Below are positions 57,224 to 64,000 of a stretch of DNA of 64,000 nucleotides, in pieces. Numbering within the stretch: position 1 is the first letter of the stretch; each line of letters opens with the position of its first letter. The translations under genes were made by a program, and so were the position numbers. The notes beneath the pieces were generated by a model, which saw only the letters and a program-made list of their open reading frames with translations, was not told where the DNA came from and made no database searches. The stretch is from Diplonema papillatum (taxonomy: Eukaryota > Euglenozoa > Diplonemea > Diplonemida > Diplonemidae), in contig JAPJBO010000057.1 of NCBI GenBank assembly GCA_030068145.1, forward strand, positions 420,862-484,861. Reading direction: 5' to 3'.

Positions 57224-57860
57224 AGAAAACGGAAAAAAGAAGAAAAAGAAGAAAAAAGACTCTGCATTCCGCGAAGAAGACTTGATGCTAGCATCAAACA
57301 CTTAGAGGCAAGTAGCGCCTGAACACGAAACTAAGATTTTCCCCCCTCTACAGTGCAGTTGCCTTGGAGGCTGGGTGTCAAATTCTGGAAGGTGAACTGG
57401 TCAAAATTCCCTGCCAAAAGTGGGCCCACAAAAATTTTCCAAAGTGTGGTATTTGGGGTATTTGGGGCAAAAAAAAAATTTTTTTTTCTGACCGCCCACC
57501 GTGGTGACCACCTTAGAGTGTGACAGGTAGCGTCTCCCCCCTCCGAAAAATAGCCTGTGGGGGGGGGGGGGGGGGGGGGCAGCGCTCTTGTTAAGGATCA
57601 GCCACTTTGGCCGGATGGCCGGATAAACCAGACCCCCCCCCCTCTATACAGTGCAGTTGCCTTGGAGGCTGGGTGGTCAAATTCTCTAAGGTGAAATGGT
57701 CAAAATTCCCTGCCAAAAGTGGGCCCACAAAAATTTTCCAAAGTGTGGTATTTGGGGTATTTGGGGCAAAAAAAAAAATTTTTTTTTCTGACCGCCCACC
57801 GTGGTGACCACCTTAGAGTGTGACAGGTAGCGTCTCCCCCCTCCACAGTGAAAATAGCCT

Positions 57861-57907
<47 letters not shown>

Positions 57908-58017
57908 CAGCCGGCTGAATGGATGGATGGATGGTTCTTAACAAGATGCCGGGGGGGGGGGGGGGGGGGGGGGTCAGCCGGCTGATGGATGGATGGATGG
58001 TTCTTAACAAGATGCCT
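57108..58017. repeat. Composite of G/C homopolymers and duplicated blocks
   Basis: It opens GACGATGCCAAAA then 15 G. The segment CAGCGCTCTTGTTAAGGATC to ATAAACCAGA, bounded by a G-run and a C-run, occurs at 57136-57189 and again near 57580-57632. A block of about 215 bases (AGTGCAGTTGCCTTGGAGG to GACAGGTAGCGTCTCCCCCC) occurs at about 57352-57543 and 57651-57843. The end has two copies of a G-run plus TCAGCCGGCTGA, (ATGG)n and TTCTTAACAAGATGCC (57907-57950, 57974-58016), which is an inverted relative of the GTTAAGGATCAGCC segment. Runs include 44 C (57190-57233), 46 G (57861-57906) and 23 G (57951-57973). Run lengths are unreliable in any assembly. Confidence 0.75.
57271..57353 (+). repeat. 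Palindromic dispersed repeat, copy 5
   Basis: Contains the longest perfect core, TTGATGCTAGCATCAA (57282-57297), then AAACTAAGATTTTCCCCCC and CTCTACAG, which looks like a 3' splice site. Confidence 0.75.
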
Positions 58018-58203
58018 GGGGGGGGGTTGGGCAGATGTTTTCTGGTATAGTCAGATACTGGGCATGTGGGGTATAGGACCCATACCCCCCCAGAAACCAT
58101 GTTTTCGGGCCGATTTTGGGGTCCAATGCCCTCGGAGAACCTTTTTCTGAGCGCAAAACTCAGTTGTTGTGGAGGAGGCCCCAGGTAGGGTTACGACTGT
58201 ACA

Positions 58204-58860
58204 ATGCGGCAGCACCCACCCAGAACAGGAACTTAACTCTGTTCTCAGAATGCGTGACTCGTAAATGCGTTTCGTTCGAAGAATTGGCTCAAAAATTTGC
58301 AAGGCAAGATGCACACGAAGTACGATAGGTCACAGGGCTCCATGCGGAGACACTTTAGAGCGACGAGAGCCTTTCTGATGAAAGCTGCAGGAGTTGACCC
58401 GATTGCGCCCGGGGTCTCTGTACAGAGGGCGACCGACAAAGGTGACCCATGAGGCAGCAGGCATTCGACGATCTCGTGGAGGCAACCACCGACGTCGTGG
58501 GTCACGGAAAAGCTGTCGTGCACAAGACGTTCGTCGCACAAATCCTTCTAGCACAGGCTGGTGGACGAAGAAGGCCAACTAACGGCAAAGGTGTCGTACA
58601 CCACGTACCGCCAGCTACGTGGTGCCCGGTTCGAACACCTGGCCGGACGTGTGCGACACCTGCAGAAGGGAACACGATTAGCCATCGCCTTCGTGAGGTT
58701 ACCAGCAGCAAACTCACTTCTTTCGATCCGACAAGCCGATTTCTGCCAATAAAAGTTGCCAATACTGCCAGAAGAACCTGGGGTCAGCTTTTTTAACAAC
58801 CAGGGGCCTCGCCTCCTTGATGATTGATTTGCGTTGGACGACAGGTGACTCGATCCAACT
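58204..58860 (+). pseudogene. Transposase pseudogene
   Basis: It corresponds to roughly the first 350 codons of the intact gene at 61916, with recognisable stretches (MRDS-like start, RAFLMKAAGVDPI, RQQAFDD, VSYTTYRQLRGA, EEPGQLF, TGDST) scattered over different frames. About 180 bases are missing after CTCTGTACAGAG, a further stretch is missing before the CCAATACTGCCAGAAGA segment, and everything after TGGACGACAGGTGACTCGAT is gone, including two of the three proposed catalytic regions. It cannot encode an active enzyme. Confidence 0.8.
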
Positions 58861-58884
58861 TGGGGAACTGTTTTAGCTGGTGTA

Positions 58885-58995
58885 CAGTGGGTTTCACACT
58901 GGATTTGCGGGTGTCACACTGGATTCCGCACTGGATTTTTGGGTGTCAGTGGATTTCACGCTGGATTTGCGGGTGTGGCACACTGGATCTAGCAG
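58885..58995 (+). repeat. Minisatellite inside the deleted transposon
   Basis: Variants of CACTGGATTTGCGGGTGT repeat about five times at irregular spacing. Confidence 0.7.
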
Positions 58996-59522
58996 GTGTG
59001 CCCACGCCCGACACTTTGGCCGCACAGTTAACACCCCCACACGATGCTGGAGTGCACCGTGCGGGGCCTCGAAACCCACAGAAACAGAGTTTTGCGCTCA
59101 GAAAAAGGCTCTCCGAGGGCATTTGGCCCCAAAACCGGCCCGAAGAAATGGTTTCAGGGGGATATGGGTCCCATACCCCACATGCCCAGTATCTTACTAT
59201 GCCATAAAACATCTGCCCAACCCCCCCCCCTGCAAACCCGTGAATAGGTGCTACCGGAGTATCTGGCAACCGCTGCTTAACACTCCACGTGGTTCATGTA
59301 CTTAAAAGAACTCAATGCTTAACAGTGCTCACGTGGGCGGTGTCTTCGGACAGCACCTCGTGATGTTCGCATCACAAAACAAAGAAGACAGTGAAATGGT
59401 CGTTACCTGGTCGGGTTTCGCTCGCGACCGTTTCCTGAACAATCCTTCACTAAATCCGCGGTTAAATAACCTGGCCTCAGTGGTGCAAGCACCACGCGCT
59501 CTTCAAACCCAAGAAACATTTT

Positions 59523-59544
59523 CCCCCCCCCTTTTGGCATCGTA
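59523..59544 (-). repeat. Isolated transposon-type terminus
   Basis: CCCCCCCCCTTTTGGCATCG plus TAC is the exact reverse complement of GTACGATGCCAAAA plus G-run at 61706. It may be the right end of an older element that began at 57108 (GACGATGCCAAAA plus G-run). Confidence 0.6.
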
Positions 59545-59579
59545 CACGGTGCACTAGTCAAGGACTTTTTTAACTTTAA

Positions 59580-59689
59580 CTAGTGGTTTTACTAGTCAAA
59601 ATTTTGACTAGTAAAATGACTAGTGCCACTAGTAAAAATGACTAGTGCACTAGTAAAAATGACTAGTGCACTAGTAAAAATGACTAGTG
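59580..59689. repeat. 21-bp tandem repeat built on ACTAGT
   Basis: CACTAGTAAAAATGACTAGTG repeated about three times, preceded by degenerate units; ten ACTAGT palindromes in 110 bases. Confidence 0.9.
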
Positions 59690-61274
59690 ATTTAGACAAA
59701 ATCCACCTAACCTGGACCCAAGTCCTGGGTGTTTTGAGAGTTTTCGAGGGGTTCCACGGCACTACCGTGACCACCGGTGCCCAGACACCACAAACCACCT
59801 GGGCAACCCCAGTTTTCGCGAGACAGGCCGAGTTGCGAGGGTTTTGGTTGGTTTCTTGGGAAAGTCCCTGGCTTAGCAAACATAGTGCAAACGACAGTGC
59901 TATCCCTGCACGGTGAGGTCAGAGACATGTCGTGACAGGTTTCAGACACTGGAATAATGCGGGCTTCCGACCACATTCAAACTCTGGTCCGTAGATTCGG
60001 TTTGTCGTTCATAGCGCTCCTATCGCCTTGGCATCGCACCGGACACAGTGCATTTACAGTAGTGGGTTCCCTAAAACCCACGATTCTTGCCGAGCTTCCC
60101 AACATGAATGTGCAACAGGTGCTGGCTTTGTCCGCCTGTGAACTGTTTGCATGCAAGGCTTTGTGTTGCGCACATTCCACAAATAGTGTCGTTGCTCACT
60201 GCTATGTGCTCCGCTTTCTAGTGTTGGAGGCACTCTCCCATTGCGTGCTTCCTCTTTCACGCCGCCGCGGAAAACCAGTCTTGTAGCCTGTGGCGCGCGC
60301 GTTGTGTGCCAGTCAACACGTCGTGGTGCTTTGTCCAGGCATTTCGAATGCCTGGAAGTCACGTTTCTTTGTAGTTTCGGGACGTGCTAACGACCATTGA
60401 GCCCACCGATCAACTGCTCAAAGCTTTCGTCGGGTGGGACACCAGCAGGTTCTGGTTTCTACTCGTCGGGTCTACCGCACAGTAAGGTGAATCGCGTAGC
60501 CGGTGTACTATTTGTGAAAGCAGCTTCTTTCGCATCTTCGGTTGTTCACAACGACAATAAAAATCACCGCCTCGGATTAGCTTGAATTCACAACGCACTG
60601 TCTATCGGGCATTGAGAGCTACTAGTAGTAAGTGCGGAAGAGCATGAGGCAGGCAAGCTGTATAACGCTCCCAGTAGGCAACAAGTTCCCAGAAACTCCC
60701 CGTCCTCAGCTGTGGTGCTGCTTGCCTTCATGGCACTTGCACTTTCTAGAACTCAATACTCAGCCCGGTTCCTGTGGGGGAAGAGTCGGGGTGGCCCACC
60801 AAAAAAGCGACCACAGTTCTGCATGTTCAGCCGCAAAACACAAACCGACGAGTAATCGTAACTTATTCCTGCAGAACTGGCTTTGTTGAATGATGCTCGT
60901 GACAGACAACTGACCCCCAGCTTTCGTCTATCGCACAGTAAGGAATCGCGTTGGGAACCGCATTCGGAAAAATATTGGACCGGAACTTCTTTGGACCGGA
61001 ATCTTTTTGGACTTTTTAGAGTTAAAGTTTTGGGCTTTTGGAGGTTCTGAAAGTTTTGGACTTTTCCCTGGGGTTTTCAGTTTTTGGCGGTATTTTGAAG
61101 TCTGACCGAAGCAGCTTTTGCACTGATTCATGTTTCCGTTACACCAATGATGGGACCGGCAGATTGTGCGAACATTCCAAAGCTTCCCGAATTCCGGGCC
61201 GCAAACGCGTCCAAATTGGTTCAGGTTACCTTTATTTCTGTTCGTCCTTAAAACTCGTGGTTGCATGATCATGA

Positions 61275-61622
61275 CTATGGGCGTAGCCTGGGTCGCGTAG
61301 ACAAGCAGCTCGGGTGAGCATGGCGGGGCGACTCATGAGATTGCCCCCGTCGCCGACCACGTGCCGGAACACGACGTCCGGGACTGGCTATACTGATCAA
61401 CTCCTTGAACGCCAGCAGCCCGCTGTCGTCGGCATCCACCGTCAAAAACGCGCGTGACCGCCACTCGGCGGCCAGGACGTCGCCTTCACTCAGCGACGCT
61501 CGCTTCACTACGAGCTCGCCGAGGTCGAGTCCTTCCGCGGGCATGCCGCCGGCCCTGCTCAGTATGGCCCGGCGACGCCGCGTGCCGACTACGCTCAGCG
61601 ACTCGCCACCTTCTGCGTCTGG
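61275..61622 (-). pseudogene. Possible EF-hand exon or gene fragment
   Basis: On the - strand a GC-rich open frame reads LTVDADDSGLLAFKELI, a canonical EF-hand loop (D, D, S, G, L, E at positions 1, 3, 5, 6, 8 and 12; nt 61401-61436), preceded by a plausible amphipathic stretch. A CCAG before the frame's upstream end could be a 3' splice site. No start, donor or further exons were found, so it may be a stranded gene fragment beside the transposon or one exon of a gene I cannot assemble. Confidence 0.4.
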
Positions 61623-61719
61623 CTAAAGTAGCGACCTCCAAGTTGTAGGGCGCTGTTAACGGACTTGGGCGCGCCCTTGACTGTAGGCACCACATGTATC
61701 ATATGGTACGATGCCAAAA

Positions 61720-61888
61720 GGGGGGGGGGGGGGGTTTGGGCAGATGTTTTCTGGCACAGTAAGATACTGGACAAGTGGGGTATAGGACCTACGGCCCCCC
61801 AAAAACCATGTTTGCGAGCCGATTTCGAGCTCAAATGCTCTCGGCGAGCCTTCTTTTGAGCACAAAACGCGGTTTTTCTGGATTTCGA
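61720..61888 (+). repeat. Left terminal inverted repeat
   Basis: About 169 bases, G-run first; pairs with 63826-63997. It contains the motif TGGGGTATAGGACC, also in the deleted relative at 58.0 kb. Confidence 0.9.
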
Positions 61889-61915
61889 GGCCCCAGGTAG
61901 GGTAACGCCTGTACA

Positions 61916-63766
61916 ATGACTTTGATACAGCACCCACCCACCAAAGGAACTGAACAAAATCTTAAAATGCGCGACTCGGGAATGCGTTTTGTCGAAACAT
62001 CGGTTGAAGAATTCGCGAGGCAAGACGCGTATACGAAGTACGATAAGTCATCGGGCACCATGAAGAGACGCTTCAAAGTGACGAGAGCCTTTCTGGAGAA
62101 GGTCGCAGGAGCTGACCCGATCGGGTTCGTTGTATCTCTGTGTACAGAGACTGAGAAGGCCCGAATCTGGCGTGAGTTATCCGGTTCATTTCCTGAAACG
62201 TTCAACAGCATCACGCACGAGCTGACACGGCGCAAGATCGTGCAGGGTTTGGGATGGGTGAGGCAGCGGTACGCGGTAGTGGGCATGAAAGTTGGGGACA
62301 AGCTGTGGGCCAACAGACAGAACGGGGAAGAGGTGGCAAGAGGCGGGCGACCAACAAAGGTGACCCCGGAAATGAGGCAGCAGGCATTCGACGATCACGA
62401 GCAGGCATCGACACCAACGTCACGTGTCATCAAAAAGCTTTGCACCGCAGACGAGACGGTTGTCGCACAGAACGTTCTCGTACCCTTCCAGCTGGTGTAC
62501 GAAGAAAGCGACCTGAATCAAAAGGTGTCGTACACCACGTACCGCCGGCTACGTGGAGCCCAGTTCCAGCACCTTTCTCGACGGACCGATGTGTGTGACA
62601 CCTGTGCAGAAGGGAACATGATTAACAATCGCCTTCGTGAGTACATTGCCAGTAACAAGAAGTGGCTCACTTCGCAGTACTGGCGATCAGACGCGAGCCC
62701 CTTTTTTCTGTTCGGCGCTTTGGACGAACCTACTATTCCCCCCCAAGTCAAGAGCAGTTTAGCAGTTATGTTGCACCAGCTCATGGAAGTCCAGCTTCAT
62801 CAGGAATCTGCGGCACGACAGAGGGCAGCTTACAATGCTCACCTCAAGAACCCACCACCCGGCTGTGTCGTGGTGACATTCGACTTTAAGCAGAAGGGAA
62901 AGTTGCCGATGCTGCCAGAAGAGCCTGGTCAGCTTTTTTACAACCAGGGGGCCTTCTCTCTCCTTGGGTTTGGCTTGCATTGGACAACTGGTGATTCGAC
63001 CAAACGCCAGCACATTGACATACTGATGCGCACGCACAATCAGTGCTCGTTTGCCGCAGTGCGTGCTCTGGAGCGGGCAAAGGAATTCTTTCCGGAAGAC
63101 AAAAAGTGTGTTTACTGGTGTGATTCTGGTAGGCATTTCCGAAGCCTCCTCTTCATCAGTCGCCTTCTCGAAGAAAAATCGACGGCTTCGATAAACTTCT
63201 TTGAGGGCGGGCACGGCAAGAACGACCGTGACCAGCACTTCGGCTCTGTTAGCCGGGCACTCGACATGGCATCCCGCAAGAACGCCGTGCAAACGTTGAA
63301 CGATGTCAAAGGAGTGATAGAAAGGATTGCTTGCACAGCGGCAGTTCAAGTTCGTATCCGTTCACAAACCGCCACTTTCAACGTCAGAAAGATAGGGAAC
63401 GTCATGGTCATCGGGTCATATGAGAAAGACAGCCTTGGCAATGTGACAGTTCATGACTTCAGTGGTGAACCGGGGTGCAAACTTCGAGCGAAAACCCGCC
63501 CTGTGGCCTTCACGTTCACGCCAAAGGTCTCGGACAAGCTGCCGCTGTGCAACTCAGATAGTGAGTGTGACGTACTGAGTAGCAGGAGTGAGTGCTCGTC
63601 ATCTAGCTCAAGCGAAGGTCTGAAAGGAAGGCTCCATAAAAAGCGGCTCAAGAAGAAACAGGTTTTCGACGAGCTGGCTGCGAAAGACCAAAAAGAGGCT
63701 AAGAGAGCAAGAACCACTGGCAGGAAACCTGTAGCAAAGTCAGCAAGTCGCGGCACGAAGCGGTAG
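61916..63766 (+). CDS. DDE-type transposase, intact
   Basis: 616 residues in one exon, starting at the first ATG after the left inverted repeat. The N-terminal third contains a DNA-binding-like segment (RGGRPTKVTPEMRQQAFDD, about 142-160). A CDTCAEGN motif (about 226) may bind zinc. Three acidic regions fit an RNase H-like core: VVVTFDFKQKGKLPM (about 320), CVYWCDSGRHFRSLLFI (about 400) and FFEGGHGKNDRDQHFG (about 430). The C-terminus is Ser-rich, then Lys/Arg-rich (KKRLKKKQ to RGTKR), as a nuclear localisation signal. I do not recognise the superfamily with certainty; the family assignment rests on the acidic motifs and on the flanking inverted repeats. A decayed relative at 58204-58860 lacks the second and third acidic regions. 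Confidence 0.85.
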   Translation: MTLIQHPPTKGTEQNLKMRDSGMRFVETSVEEFARQDAYTKYDKSSGTMKRRFKVTRAFLEKVAGADPIGFVVSLCTETEKARIWRELSGSFPETFNSITHELTRRKIVQGLGWVRQRYAVVGMKVGDKLWANRQNGEEVARGGRPTKVTPEMRQQAFDDHEQASTPTSRVIKKLCTADETVVAQNVLVPFQLVYEESDLNQKVSYTTYRRLRGAQFQHLSRRTDVCDTCAEGNMINNRLREYIASNKKWLTSQYWRSDASPFFLFGALDEPTIPPQVKSSLAVMLHQLMEVQLHQESAARQRAAYNAHLKNPPPGCVVVTFDFKQKGKLPMLPEEPGQLFYNQGAFSLLGFGLHWTTGDSTKRQHIDILMRTHNQCSFAAVRALERAKEFFPEDKKCVYWCDSGRHFRSLLFISRLLEEKSTASINFFEGGHGKNDRDQHFGSVSRALDMASRKNAVQTLNDVKGVIERIACTAAVQVRIRSQTATFNVRKIGNVMVIGSYEKDSLGNVTVHDFSGEPGCKLRAKTRPVAFTFTPKVSDKLPLCNSDSECDVLSSRSECSSSSSSEGLKGRLHKKRLKKKQVFDELAAKDQKEAKRARTTGRKPVAKSASRGTKR

Positions 63767-63825
63767 CCAACTCGATGGTATTCCGCTGCTCTTTTCCTTC
63801 CTTCATCAGAATCAATCAAGGGACA

Positions 63826-63997
63826 TCGAAATCCAGAAAAACAGCGTTTTGTGCTCAAAAGAAGGCTCGCCGAGAGCATTTGAGCTCGAAATCGGCTCGC
63901 AAACATGGTTTTTGGGGGGGTGTGGGTCCTATACCCCACTTGCCCAGTATCTTACTATGCCAGAAAACATCTGCCCAACCCCCCCCCCCCCCGCCCC
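63826..63997 (-). repeat. Right terminal inverted repeat
   Basis: TCGAAATCCAGAAAAACAGC to the C-run; reverse complement of 61720-61888 with a few mismatches, and one G within the terminal C-run. Confidence 0.9.
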
Positions 63998-64000
63998 TTT

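Larger units (their letters stand above)
58018..59230 (+). mobile_element. Internally deleted DNA transposon, relative of the element at 61.7 kb
   Basis: The left end (from a G-run, TTGGGCAGATGTTTTCTGG, TGGGGTATAGGACC) is repeated in reverse complement at about 59063-59230, giving inverted repeats of about 165 bases. Between them lies a decayed transposase, a TGGATTTGCGGGTGT minisatellite (about 58890-58990) and unrelated filler. At 1.2 kb it is about half the length of the complete relative. Confidence 0.85.
59231..61274. other. Intergenic DNA with transposon-end remnant and repeats
   Basis: No gene seen. At 59282-59330 GTGGTTCATGTACTTAAAAG repeats a motif at 16396-16445. At 59523-59544 a C-run followed by TTTTGGCATCGTAC is the reverse complement of the sequence that opens the transposon at 61706. 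A 21-bp tandem repeat is at 59580-59689. The remainder shows nothing I recognise. Confidence 0.5.
61706..64000 (+). mobile_element. Apparently complete DNA transposon with long inverted repeats and poly-G ends
   Basis: The left inverted repeat (G-run 61720-61734, then TTTGGGCAGATGTTTTCTGG to about 61888) matches the right one (about 63826-63997, reversed) at about 95%, with only a few mismatches. The outer sequence on the left is GTACGATGCCAAAA. On the right the window stops at CCGCCCCTTT, so the end and any target-site duplication are not visible. A single long transposase gene fills the interior. The alike ends and intact gene suggest recent activity. I cannot assign it to a named superfamily. 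Confidence 0.88.

Overview
This window is nuclear DNA from a eukaryote, most likely a microbial one. Coding regions are interrupted by GT-AG introns (and one GC-AG intron). Intergenic DNA is rich in microsatellites, minisatellites, homopolymer tracts and DNA transposons, and there are no operons or ribosome-binding sites. The plant/alveolate-type membrane pyrophosphatases, the cysteine-rich secreted tyrosinases and the fact that every well-supported gene lies on the + strand make an alga-like protist plausible, for example a photosynthetic alveolate such as a chromerid. That placement is inference, with low confidence.

Layout. (1) 1-25.6 kb is a tandem array of five secreted tyrosinase genes, the first cut by the window edge. 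Each complete gene has two exons: a signal peptide plus a cysteine-rich domain, then a di-copper tyrosinase domain, joined at a conserved phase-2 intron. Flanks were copied with the genes. Copies A, B and C are nearly identical, D is a little diverged and E strongly diverged; E starts just after a 332-bp (CA)n tract. The C-D interval is swollen by insertions, including short nuclear SSU and LSU rRNA fragments. (2) 27.6-29.7 kb is a GC-rich, three-exon gene of unknown function, apparently a secreted GPI-anchored protein. (3) 30.8-53.2 kb holds three membrane-bound pyrophosphatase (M-PPase) homologues and, between the first two, a pair of type II membrane sulfotransferase genes. Only the third M-PPase has the catalytic residues. 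The other two are long, open, GC-rich paralogues with the PPi/Mg-binding motifs lost or replaced. (4) 53.2-64 kb has no convincing host gene. It holds long poly-G/poly-C tracts, a DNA transposon with about 170-bp terminal inverted repeats and an intact 616-codon transposase that runs to the window edge, and an internally deleted relative at 58.0-59.2 kb.

Together the host genes suggest secretory and endomembrane functions: oxidation of extracellular phenolics or tyrosines, sulfation of glycans in the Golgi, and PPi-driven acidification of vacuoles or acidocalcisomes. The strongest candidates for something undescribed are the two apparently catalytically dead M-PPase paralogues beside an active one, and a family of short palindromic repeats, two of which sit in introns of unrelated genes and end in a pyrimidine tract. 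All exon structures are read from sequence without transcript data.
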